The notes beneath the pieces are model-generated. The model had not been told where the DNA came from and did not search any database. It saw only the letters and a program-made list of their open reading frames with translations. Source: Larkinella punicea (GTDB taxonomy: Bacteria > Bacteroidota > Bacteroidia > Cytophagales > Spirosomataceae). From it: a stretch of 49,293 bases of DNA. Where the stretch lies: contig NZ_QOWE01000040.1 in assembly GCF_003334855.1 (NCBI RefSeq), positions 560-49,852 on the forward strand. The letters run 5' to 3'. Position 1 is the stretch's first letter, and each line of letters begins with the position of its first letter. Of this stretch, positions 1 through 8,100 are shown one piece after another. Position numbers and translations under genes: made by a program.

Positions 1-250
1 ACATGGGATCATCCCGAACACGTCATCATCCCGAACATGGGATCATCCCGAACACGTCATCATCCCGAACATGGGATCATCCCGAACACGTCATCATCCC
101 GAACATGGGATCATCCCGAACACGTCATCATCCCGAACATGGGATCATCCCGAACACGTCATCGTCCCGAACATGGGATCATCCCGAATACGCCATCGCC
201 CCGAACATGGGATCATCCCGAACACGTCATCGTCCCGAACATGGGATTAT
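1..250. repeat. 17/34-bp tandem repeat array
   Basis: Fourteen back-to-back 17-bp units run from 1 to 238, followed by a 12-bp partial unit. Two versions alternate, ACATGGGATCATCCCGA and ACACGTCATCATCCCGA, so the higher-order period is 34 bp. The right-hand units have drifted (ATCGTCCC, ATACGCCATCGCCCC) while the left-hand units are identical, and the array continues past the window edge. GGGATCATCCC is a palindrome around one base, so each 34-bp unit can form a small hairpin. There are no spacers, so it is not a CRISPR. The repeats keep long reading frames open, but these have no protein-like composition. It lies 120 bp upstream of a lone Y1 transposase gene, which hints at a REP/RAYT-type relationship. 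Confidence 0.95.
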
Positions 251-280
251 AATAGGTTTGTGGCAGGTGATCCACAATCG

Positions 281-305
281 CCCTGAACCCAATCCGAGTT
301 CAGGG
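281..305. repeat. Hairpin upstream of transposase
   Basis: A perfect 8-bp inverted repeat, CCCTGAAC and GTTCAGGG, is separated by 9 nt. It lies between the tandem array and the transposase gene. IS200/IS605 elements carry imperfect subterminal palindromes at their left end that their transposase recognises, so this could be such a site. That role is inferred from position only. Confidence 0.55.
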
Positions 306-334
306 CATTACTTTTTGCAGGGGTTATCGTCTAA

Positions 335-362
335 TGATTTAATCGTGCAAACCATTAAATCA
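335..362 (+). promoter_or_regulatory. Leader hairpin before tnpA start
   Basis: A perfect 9-bp inverted repeat, TGATTTAAT and ATTAAATCA, with a 10-nt loop ends 8 nt before the transposase ATG at 371. In the mRNA it would place a stem at the ribosome-binding region. IS200 family transposase messages are known to be held down by 5' leader structure, so a translation-limiting role is a reasonable inference. Confidence 0.5.
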
Positions 363-370
363 GGTACACC

Positions 371-823
371 ATGCCACAATCCTTAACCCAGGTGTATGTT
401 CACCTGGTATTCAGCACCAAATACCGTGAGCCGATCATCGGCGATGAGGTGAAAGACGAATTGTATGCCTATCTGGGCGGTGTTTGCAAACAACTGGAAT
501 GCAATCCGGTAAAAATTGGCGGCTACTACGACCATGTGCATATTCTGTGCGTTCTGTCGAAGAAGATCGCCCTCATGAAGTTGCTGGAAGAGGTGAAGAA
601 AAGCTCGTCCAAATGGATGAAGACGAAAGGCCACACCTACCGGAATTTTTATTGGCAGGACGGCTATGGCGCGTTCTCGGTGAATCCGTCGCAGGTCGAT
701 GCCGTAGTCCGGTACATCAGCAATCAATACCAGCACCATGGCAACACCACGTTCCAAGACGAATGCCGGGGGATTTTTCAGAAATACGGTATGGCCTATG
801 ATGAGCGGTATGTGTGGGATTGA
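371..823 (+). CDS. tnpA: IS200-family Y1 (HUH) transposase, TnpA/RAYT-like
   Basis: The product is 150 aa, the usual size for IS200 TnpA. It carries the HUH metal-binding motif HVH at residues 55-57 in the context YYDHVHIL, and a candidate catalytic tyrosine Y115 in VVRYISNQYQHH. The core around YWQDGYGAFSVN is typical of Y1_Tnp proteins, which cut and join single-stranded DNA through a 5'-phosphotyrosine bond. The ATG at 371 gives the complete domain. No accessory tnpB gene is present. The stop codon abuts the stop codon of the convergent SRPBCC gene, leaving no room for a normal right end. It may therefore be a stand-alone or domesticated (RAYT-like) copy rather than an intact IS. The adjacent array and hairpins may be its substrates. 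Confidence 0.88.
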   Translation: MPQSLTQVYVHLVFSTKYREPIIGDEVKDELYAYLGGVCKQLECNPVKIGGYYDHVHILCVLSKKIALMKLLEEVKKSSSKWMKTKGHTYRNFYWQDGYGAFSVNPSQVDAVVRYISNQYQHHGNTTFQDECRGIFQKYGMAYDERYVWD

Positions 824-1267
824 TTACGCGCCTTTTTCCGCCAGTTCTTTTACTTTGTCCAGAGCCGTTGGCCAGGTCTTCAGAAAGTAGGCTTTGTCCT
901 GTTCCGTAACATCCAGATCCACTGTTAGTTCGGTTTGTCCATCGACGGTTTTGAGGGTATAATTTTCGTGGGCCCCCGCCCATAATTTGGTGGCTTCACT
1001 GTCATAATCTTCAACCCCATTCTTGATAACACCCAGGTGTTTGAACGACATCAATTCGTTGGGCCGGTTGGCGGCAATAGAAGAAATCATTCCTTCGTGT
1101 TCTCCGCCCAGGAACAACACTTTACTCCCTTCGTTCCAATCCGTTTCCACGCGTGAACCCTCACTAAAAACCGCCGTCCAGACCGGATACGTCGCATCGT
1201 TCCAGAGGATATTCCACACGGTTTCCCGCGGAGCATCGATCAAAATAGTATATTCCAGCTTTTCCAT
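824..1267 (-). CDS. SRPBCC (AHSA1/START-like) domain protein
   Basis: The frame is open from 1441, but the ATG at 1267 (product starting MEKLEYTILIDAPRETVW) gives the compact 147-aa SRPBCC fold; the upstream 58 codons look untranslated. The N-terminal strand followed by APRETVWNILWNDATYPVW is the standard opening of the helix-grip hydrophobic-pocket family. The C-terminus has the long helix (YFLKTWPTALDKVKELAEKG). Such proteins bind small hydrophobic ligands or act as activator-type proteins; the ligand here is unknown. The gene is convergent with the transposase, with no intergenic bases. It shows no operon partner. Confidence 0.75.
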   Translation of the reverse strand: MEKLEYTILIDAPRETVWNILWNDATYPVWTAVFSEGSRVETDWNEGSKVLFLGGEHEGMISSIAANRPNELMSFKHLGVIKNGVEDYDSEATKLWAGAHENYTLKTVDGQTELTVDLDVTEQDKAYFLKTWPTALDKVKELAEKGA

Positions 1268-1623
1268 GGTGTTGAATAGGAGTTTGGTATGGAACAAAGG
1301 TGACGGTTTTTTTTCGGAATCAGGAGGGGTGAAAACGACAAGTTGAGGGGTTGATTCCGACCCGTTGGCCGACTGAAAATTAAAAAGAGAGGCTATCGGA
1401 ACAAATCGGTTCGCGCCATCCGGGAGATTGTGGAGGGGCAAAAAAGCGGGGGTATACTTTCAAAACGATGAATGAATTGTTTGGGTATAAGGGCTTTGGA
1501 ATGGTCTTTTTACAAAGTAGTTTTCAGGTGTTTCAATTTTTTTTGCGTGCTTTGCTCTGTAATGCATCGTAGCAAGTAAGCATTCTCTGTACAATAAAGC
1601 GTAACCATACCAGCCAATCGACT
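1268..1623. other. Intergenic region, no gene seen
   Basis: This 356-bp stretch separates the divergent SRPBCC and DUF5655-type genes. Base composition shifts from GC-rich to AT-rich at about 1440-1500. A minus-strand open frame to 1441 is the unused upstream extension of the SRPBCC gene. No convincing promoter consensus, RNA or protein-coding signal was found. The left copy of a 14-bp direct repeat lies at 1593-1606. Confidence 0.5.
1593..1606 (+). repeat. 14-bp direct repeat, left copy
   Basis: AATAAAGCGTAACC occurs here and again, identical, at 2530-2543. The two copies bracket the AT-rich 1624-2541 gene almost exactly, and the right copy overlaps its stop codon. This is the pattern expected of a duplicated target or of a cassette gained by recombination between short repeats. 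Confidence 0.7.
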
Positions 1624-2541
1624 ATGCCATTGTTTAAAATAGGACATCAATTAGAACATATAAAAGAAGTTTCATTCAAATTTGAACGGGAGATTCAGCG
1701 TATAACGGAGCAAAATCTGCAAATCTTATTACGACTTAATTTTATACGCTCTGAATTTGCACTGAACAATTTTCGGATTGATACCCTGGCTTTCGATCCG
1801 GAGACGAAAGCGTTTGTTATTATTGAATATAAGCGAGATAAAACCTTTAGTGTAATTGATCAGGGCTATGCGTATTTGTCGTTAATGCTGAATAATAAAG
1901 CAGATTTTATCTTAGAATATAACGAAAGTCAAAACCAAAGTTTGAAGCGTCTGGATGTTGACTGGACACAATCTAAGGTGATTTTTGTAGCCCCTTTCTT
2001 TACGACTTACCAGCGGGAAGCTATAAATTTTAAAGACTTACCTATCGAGCTTTGGGAGGTTAAAAAGTTTGAAAATGATACAATTTCTTTTGAACAACTA
2101 CAAAAGGCTTCTGCAAAAGAAAGTATCAAAACGATTTCCCGTTCAGATGATACGGTAGAAGCCGTTAGTAAAGAAGTGAAAGTTTATACGGAGCAAGATC
2201 ATCTGCAAAAAGTGGATTCTGAAACCCGTGAACTATTCGAGAATGTCAAGGATAGATTGCTGAATATGGATGACAATATCACCGTTCATCCTAAGAAACA
2301 GACGATTGGCTTTAAGGTAGATAATAATATATTCTGCGATGTTGTATTGCAAGGTAAAGGGCTTAAGATTTACCTGAATTTAAAAATTGGCGACTTGCAG
2401 GATCAAAAAAATGTCACTCGCGATGTTTCAAATGTTGGACATTGGGGAAATGGAGCTTATGAAATTAAATTGACTGACCTTGAAGATATTGATTACATTT
2501 TAAGTCTTTTAAAACAATCTGTGCGAAAGAATAAAGCGTAA
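1624..2541 (+). CDS. PD-(D/E)XK nuclease-like N-terminus with DUF5655 domain
   Basis: The 305-aa product has an N-terminal region with a restriction-endonuclease-like signature: E44, D53 (RIDTLAFD), E68-x-K70 (IIEYKRD) and Q80, spaced as in NucS/DUF91-like nucleases. The C-terminal part from about residue 195 (ETRELFENVKDRLL and following) resembles DUF5655, a domain of unknown function often labelled predicted transport protein. It may be a DNA-end-processing or defence-type nuclease, but no partner gene is present and substrate cannot be read from sequence. The gene is markedly richer in A+T than all neighbours and is framed by 14-bp direct repeats, both signs of acquisition. Start is ATG 1624; no strong ribosome site is visible. 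Confidence 0.7.
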   Translation: MPLFKIGHQLEHIKEVSFKFEREIQRITEQNLQILLRLNFIRSEFALNNFRIDTLAFDPETKAFVIIEYKRDKTFSVIDQGYAYLSLMLNNKADFILEYNESQNQSLKRLDVDWTQSKVIFVAPFFTTYQREAINFKDLPIELWEVKKFENDTISFEQLQKASAKESIKTISRSDDTVEAVSKEVKVYTEQDHLQKVDSETRELFENVKDRLLNMDDNITVHPKKQTIGFKVDNNIFCDVVLQGKGLKIYLNLKIGDLQDQKNVTRDVSNVGHWGNGAYEIKLTDLEDIDYILSLLKQSVRKNKA

Positions 2542-2543
2542 CC
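2530..2543 (+). repeat. 14-bp direct repeat, right copy
   Basis: This is an identical second copy of AATAAAGCGTAACC. It covers the final codons and TAA stop of the upstream nuclease-like gene. Removing one repeat plus the intervening 937 bp would leave a clean 5' region for the HD-domain gene that starts 13 bp downstream. Confidence 0.7.
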
Positions 2544-2555
2544 TGCCGCCGATCC

Positions 2556-3086
2556 ATGAACGAACCCCATCCCTCCATCGAAGCCTTGCTGCAAATCTTC
2601 AAACCTGTCATTGGTGCAGATTATGATAAATACCGCAACCATGTCTACCGGGTTTTTCTGAATTGCCTTTTGCTGGATCGGGATGCAACCAATGAAGAAA
2701 AATACGCCCTGGCCGTCGTTTTTCACGACATCGGCATCTGGACCAATCACACCATTGATTATTTAGACCCTTCGGTGGCGCAGGCCCGGCAATACCTGAC
2801 TGAAACCGGGAAACAAGCGTGGATCGAAGAAATTACGCTGATGATTTACTGGCACCACAAAATCAGTCCGTATCGCGGCAACTTCGAGAAAACCGTCGAA
2901 AACTTCCGGAAAGCGGATTGGATCGATGTGTCGCTGGGCCTGTTGACGTTCGGGGCCGATCAGCACCAGATCCGGAAAAACCGGGAGCGGTTGCCCAATC
3001 GGGGGTTTCACTGGTTTCTGACCAAAGAATTGGCGAAGAACTTCTTCGGACATCCGCTGAATCCGCTGCCCATGTTTACAAAATAA
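2556..3086 (+). CDS. HD-domain protein (predicted metal-dependent phosphohydrolase)
   Basis: The product is 176 aa. The HD pair H57-D58 lies in VVFHDIGIWTNHTIDY. An upstream conserved histidine is in YRNHVYRVF, and further histidines (IYWHHKIS) and an aspartate (RKADWIDVS) complete an HD-type metal site. Stand-alone HD proteins of this size usually hydrolyse nucleotides or phosphoesters, but the substrate is not predictable. ATG 2556 is the first start after the repeat-flanked gene. The gene is convergent with narM (28-bp gap), and nothing links it to nitrate metabolism. Confidence 0.75.
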   Translation: MNEPHPSIEALLQIFKPVIGADYDKYRNHVYRVFLNCLLLDRDATNEEKYALAVVFHDIGIWTNHTIDYLDPSVAQARQYLTETGKQAWIEEITLMIYWHHKISPYRGNFEKTVENFRKADWIDVSLGLLTFGADQHQIRKNRERLPNRGFHWFLTKELAKNFFGHPLNPLPMFTK

Positions 3087-3114
3087 GCAGTCTCATCGGC
3101 AGCAATGACCGGTT

Positions 3115-3591
3115 TTAAGCCGTAGCAATCCCAAATTCCCGCAAAGCGCGGGGGAAGTTTTTTCCTTCGTGACCCGACCGGCAGAGCTTGATCAGCGCAA
3201 ACCGCTGGAGCACATCCAGCCGAATCCATTGCCGGAGGGTCAGGGGCGCGCAGTTGAATTCCCGCGCTTTTTCCTGGACTTCGCCGGGAACCTCGCCCAG
3301 AATATCCCAGGTCGCTTCCACCGGCGGCAGTTCGCTGACGGTTTTCTGGCAACGCTCGGCCACCCGATGAATCAAATACTGGCGGTAGTGTTCGATTTCC
3401 GGTGCAGTAAAACACGGGCGGACCGCCAGTTCGCGTTTTTCATCGACCCGCAGTTTCACCCATTCCGGGAGTTTCAGCTTGATCCCGCACGTGTCGAGTT
3501 TGTAGCGGACAATCATCGGGATGCAGCGAAATGTGTCGACAAAGTCGTTCTCAAAAGCAAAATATACGGTATCAACAGCCTGCGGTTTCAT
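3115..3591 (-). CDS. narM: NarM, nitrate reductase associated protein
   Basis: The 158-aa product matches the Nitr_red_assoc family: an N-terminal FAFENDFVDTFRCIPMIVRY block, then LDTCGIKLKLPEW, an RPCFTAPEIEHYRQYL helix and a final helical LRQWIRLDVLQRFALIKLC segment. In cyanobacteria NarM is needed for active assimilatory nitrate reductase, probably in maturation or cofactor handling. A TTG codon at 3597 is possible, but ATG 3591 fits the family. It begins 2 nt after the stop of the rubredoxin-fusion gene, so the two are likely translationally coupled and NarM is the last gene of the nitrate operon. Confidence 0.85.
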   Translation of the reverse strand: MKPQAVDTVYFAFENDFVDTFRCIPMIVRYKLDTCGIKLKLPEWVKLRVDEKRELAVRPCFTAPEIEHYRQYLIHRVAERCQKTVSELPPVEATWDILGEVPGEVQEKAREFNCAPLTLRQWIRLDVLQRFALIKLCRSGHEGKNFPRALREFGIATA

Positions 3592-3593
3592 AG

Positions 3594-5069
3594 TCAATGC
3601 TGGATTTGGTTGGTTAATTCGAACTGAACTTCCTGGAACTCGATTTTGGGGGCATCGCAGGTAGAACAGCAGTAGTCGTTGGGTAACTGGCTGAACGACA
3701 AGCCAGCCGGAATGCCGCGCCGTTCATCACCGTACTGCGGATCATATACTGTAAAGCAATGTGGACACTGGTACAATCGATTGGCCGCAACGGGGGCAGG
3801 TTCGGAATTTTCCGTTTCCAAACGGACGGATTTACCCGTTTCGAGCGAACGGCGGTTGCTGAATTTTCGACACAACCGGTCGATCTGGTACGGCAAAAAG
3901 GGCTTGAGCAGTCCTTTCTCGAACCGGATATACGTCCGGGCATTCGGGTTGAAGTTCTCGGTATAATACAGATCATACACGCTGAAAAGCGCCAGATGAC
4001 CGATCCGGAGCAGCGGGCGTTTGCGCACCAGAACCGAGCCGAATACCTCCGATTTGGGGCGGGTTTGTACGCCAAAACACAGCCCGAACGTCCGCATATC
4101 GTATTTCTCAAAATACCGGATGACGTAATTTTTCAGTTGCAGGCCGTCGTCACTGTGGTCTTCCGTTTGCCACGCCAATTCGTTGGCGGCATGGCGCACG
4201 TTGATGTTGTGTTTGGCCAGTACATACGACCACGCGCCCCGGTCTTTTTCTTCGATTCCTTTAATAATCAGCGATTTCCAGGGTGTTACACAGATTTCGC
4301 CGATGCGGGTTTTAAGGCATAACGCGCAAATATCCAGGAGAAAATCGATGGGGAACTGCTCATCCCGGCGGTATAATCCGAGCCACGACCGCTCGCTGTA
4401 GCGGTTGAACCCTTCGTAATACGGCAACGAAAACTCCGGCAGTTCAACCTCCTGCGTCGCCGGTTGGGTGATAAAGCTGGCCTGACTCGTGACGGTTTTG
4501 TGCAGCGTTTCCGCATCCCGGAAGTCCGATTCGCTGTCCAGCAGCGCCGTTTCAACAGCTTTGGCCAGGCGGCCCAGATCGTTGGTATAGACGAGTTCCG
4601 GCCAGCGAAAAACCGTGTTACTCTGCTTCGGACGGACGTATAAATACCAGAAATGGGGTTCGGGGGAAGCGATAAAATTGAGATTTCCCGTAAAAAAGGG
4701 CGTAAAACTCTGGTTGGAATCCGACAGGTTTATTTTCAATCGGGGCTGCTCATCAAACTGATCCAGCACCGTGTGATATTCGCCCTCCCGCAGCCACGCG
4801 CCCGTCCGAAACACGTCCTCCCCACAATAGGAACTGATGATGTTGGGAAACTGATCCGTATTGATTTCGTAGGAAATCGGATGCTTTTTTAGCTCTTTTT
4901 CCAACGCACGCAGGTCTTCGTAATGCACCGTCATGAGCAACTGCTGCCGGGCACCAAAACGAACATTCCGAACGTTGGCACTCCGGGCCAGCGACAACAG
5001 ATTCTGCAACGTCCCCGGCGAACTGATCCCGGCCGGAAGGTTGACTTTGAGGGTGTAATAATCTCTCAT
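3594..5069 (-). CDS. Nitrite/sulfite-reductase-like protein with C-terminal rubredoxin
   Basis: ATG 5069 (MRDYYTLKVNLPAG) gives 491 aa; the frame extends to 5150 but only through a hairpin. Residues about 1-110 resemble the ferredoxin-like half-domain of nitrite/sulfite reductases (VNLPAGISSPGTL, RFGARQQLLMTV). A second such half-domain lies near 250-330 (LLDICALCLKTRIGEICVTPWKSL). The paired Cys motifs that hold siroheme-linked 4Fe-4S in real reductases are absent; remaining cysteines are scattered. The C-terminus (about 433-480) is a complete rubredoxin site with C435, C438, C468 and C471. I infer an electron carrier or scaffold for the nitrate reductase encoded directly upstream, not a nitrite reductase. 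Catalytic partner and redox role are untested. Confidence 0.75.
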   Translation of the reverse strand: MRDYYTLKVNLPAGISSPGTLQNLLSLARSANVRNVRFGARQQLLMTVHYEDLRALEKELKKHPISYEINTDQFPNIISSYCGEDVFRTGAWLREGEYHTVLDQFDEQPRLKINLSDSNQSFTPFFTGNLNFIASPEPHFWYLYVRPKQSNTVFRWPELVYTNDLGRLAKAVETALLDSESDFRDAETLHKTVTSQASFITQPATQEVELPEFSLPYYEGFNRYSERSWLGLYRRDEQFPIDFLLDICALCLKTRIGEICVTPWKSLIIKGIEEKDRGAWSYVLAKHNINVRHAANELAWQTEDHSDDGLQLKNYVIRYFEKYDMRTFGLCFGVQTRPKSEVFGSVLVRKRPLLRIGHLALFSVYDLYYTENFNPNARTYIRFEKGLLKPFLPYQIDRLCRKFSNRRSLETGKSVRLETENSEPAPVAANRLYQCPHCFTVYDPQYGDERRGIPAGLSFSQLPNDYCCSTCDAPKIEFQEVQFELTNQIQH

Positions 5070-5092
5070 TGTAATGATGAACGACGAGTAAT

Positions 5093-5169
5093 TGAGTGGA
5101 TTAGTGATTGAGCGATTGAGTGAAAAATACCGCGTGAGCCACTCAATCACTCAATCACTAATTCACTCA
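5093..5169. repeat. Long hairpin spanning the nitrate reductase stop codon
   Basis: Arms 5093-5122 and 5140-5169 pair over 30 bp with two mismatches around a 17-nt loop. The arms are built from GATTGAGTG / CACTCAATC runs. On the minus strand the upstream arm encodes the last residues and TGA of the nitrate reductase, and the other arm lies in the leader before the rubredoxin-fusion gene. It could stabilise or segment the polycistronic mRNA. No U-tract follows, so it is not a classical terminator. Confidence 0.85.
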
Positions 5170-8100
5170 TTTTTTCCAGGATGCTCCGCACTTCCGGGCG
5201 ACACGAACCGCAGCCGGTTCCTGCACCGGTTTTCTGGCACAACTGCTGGAAATCGGTGCAACCCGCCTGAATGGCGCGCTCCAGGTTGCCCTGACCCACG
5301 CTGTTGCAGGAACACACCAGTTTGCCCTCCATCGGGTCGACGGTTTTGCTGGCCCGCAGCAGTTGCAGGCGTTTTTCCGACAGTTCCGTTCCCCTGGCAA
5401 TCAGGTCGCGGAACTCCGCAAATTCGTTCTTGTCGCCAATCAAAATGGCCCCCACGAGCTTGTCGCCCTGAACGATGCATTTTTTATAATACCGTTTCGA
5501 CTTGTCGATGAAAACGATTTCTTCGTAGCTGGAATCATTCGGGGGCGTTTCGGCCATTCCAATGCTGCACAAATGCAGCCCTTCCATTTTGAGAATACTG
5601 ATCGAAACACTACCCCGATACGGTTTGGAAACATCACCGGCGATGAAACCGGCGGCTATTTCGGCCTGCTGCTCGGCCGCCAGCGTGATGCCCCACATCT
5701 GACCGTTCCACTGCGCCAGTTCGCCCGCGGCAAAAATGTCCGGGTCCGATGTTTGCAGGTAGTCATTTACCACCACGCCCCGGTTGCACTCAAGTCCGGC
5801 TTCCCGCGCCAGTTCGATGTTCGGCTCCGTGCCGATGGCGATCACCACGACCTGACACGGTATTTTATGGCCCGATTTTAATTGAATGCCTTCCACTTTG
5901 TTGGTTCCGGCAAACGTTTGAACTTCCTCGTTGAAAAACACATCGATGCCCCGTTCTTTCAGTTCCAGATACAACAGTTCACTCGCCAGCGGATCGATCT
6001 GGCGTTCCATAAACCGCCCCGCCCGCTGAATCACCGTCACCCGAACGTTGATCTGACGCAGCGAAGCCGCCAGTTCCAGACCCAATAAACCGCCCCCCAC
6101 AATGACCGTGTGCGGTTCGGCCCCGTCTTCCGGTTGTTTCAGAAAAGGCAGCAGCGAATCGGCATCGAGTCGTGACCGCATGTTGAAAATGCCCGGTAAT
6201 TTCGGAACGCCCCGTGGCATAAACGCCCGGCTTCCTGTACCAAGCAGCAGTTTGTCGTAGGTGTGTTCCACGCCGTTGCTGTCGATCAGAACTTTAGCTT
6301 TCCGGTCGATGTGGACGATGCTAACCCCCTTGTGAACAACGATGTTGGCTTCTTCGAACTGGTCCTCGCGCAACTTGACGAGTTGCTCCCACGACTGCGC
6401 TCCGCTGATGTAATCGGGCAGCAAAACCCGGTTGTAAAATGGATAAATTTCTTTGGAAAAGACGTGAATCTCATCGTCCGTATTTAAAGTTCGGTAGGCA
6501 TTGATAAAGCCCAACCCCGCCGACCCGGCCCCGATAATGACGATTTTTTCAACCGGTTTGCGGTAGGGGACCACCTCAACCGCCGAAAACTTGAAATCTG
6601 GTTCTTTCGAACGGGGATCGACAAGGGCATTCGTCAGGTTGTTGGCGCGGTTCAGATTGCTCTTCAACATTTTGCCCCAATGCATGGGCAAAAAACACAA
6701 ACCGGCCCGCACATCCTCGGTGAGCTGGGCCTTGACACGCACCTCGCCCCGCCGACCCCGTACTTCGACCAACTGACCCTCCTGAATGCCCCGCGCTTTT
6801 GCGTCGTTGGGATGGATTTGTAGAAACGGTTGCGGACTATGCTGATTAAGTTTGGCCACCCGACCAGTTTTGGTCATCGTATGCCACTGGTCGCGAATGC
6901 GCCCCGTGGTCAGCACCAGCGGAAAGTCTTCGTCCGTCGGTTCCGACGCGTTTTCGTCGGGAACCGCATGAATCTGCGCGCGACCATTGGCGGTATAAAA
7001 CCGGTGGTCGGTAAAGAGTCGTTTGGTGCCGGTTTCGCCCCTAAATCCCCTAAAGGGGACTTCTGCATCTGGTTTGGCTGCGTCCAAGTCCCCTTTAGGG
7101 GATTTAGGGGCATTCTTCTCCGAAAACGGCCACTGAATCGTCCGGTATTTCTTCAGCAGTTCATAACTCACGCCCGTTACATCGACGTTCGTTCCGGCCG
7201 TGAGTTGGGTGTATTCGTCATAGACTTCCGAGCAATTCGCATAATTAAACGATTTGCCAAAACCCATTTTCTGCGCAAACCGCCAGAGAATTTCCGAATC
7301 CGGTAAGGCTTCGCCGGGGGCGTCGATTACTTTGGGCAGGTACGCAATCCGCCGTTCGGCGTTGGTCATCGTTCCGTCTTTTTCGAGCCAGGCCGCAGCG
7401 GGCAGCACGACATCGGCAAAGCCAACGGTATCCGCGCGGTTCGAAACATCCTGCACAACCACAAACCGGGCTTTTTTCAAGGCCAGTTCAGCGGCATTGA
7501 CATCCGGCATACTCACCAGCGGATTCGTATTGATGATCCAGATGGCTTTCAACTTATCGTCGGCCAGCGCTTCGAACATCTCAGTAGCGGTCAGGCCGGG
7601 TTTGGGCGCAATCTTGACCGGACTCTTCCAGAAAGCTTCCACCTCGGCGCGGTGGGCTGCATTCATCACGTCGCGGTGGGCGGGAAGGATGTTGGCCAAG
7701 CCGCCGGTTTCGCGGCCACCCATTGCGTTCGGTTGTCCCGTCAGCGAAAAAGGCCCGTTACCCGGTTTGCCAATCCGACCCGTAATCAGGTGTAAATTGA
7801 TGAGCGACAGGTTTTTGTTCACACCAATCACCGACTGGTTCAGGCCCATCGTCCACAGCGATAGAAAGCCCTTCGAGCGGCCAATCCAGTCGGCCGCCTG
7901 CCGAATGCCTTCGGACGAAATACCGCAAAGATCGGCGGCTTCCTCAATCGTGCGCTGCATCACCTGATCGCGATAGGCCGCAAACCCATCGGCATGATTG
8001 GTGATAAAGTCGATGTCAATGTCGCCGTTCTCGATCAGTACCCGGCCAATCGCGTTGTTCAGCACAATGTCGGTGCCGGGGCGAATGGGCAAATGGAGAT

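Noticed and set aside
1-250. CRISPR array
   Set aside because: Units are contiguous with no unique spacers and no cas genes are near.
1-386. Open frames of 71-127 codons across the tandem array
   Set aside because: They exist because a 34-bp stop-free unit cycles through all frames; the peptide is a mere repeat and runs into the transposase start.
824-1441. 205-codon version of the SRPBCC gene
   Set aside because: The first 58 codons lack family features; ATG 1267 begins exactly at the first strand of the fold.
3594-5150. Start of the rubredoxin-fusion gene at 5150
   Set aside because: The extra 27 codons run through a hairpin and overlap the nitrate reductase stop; the conserved domain starts at ATG 5069.
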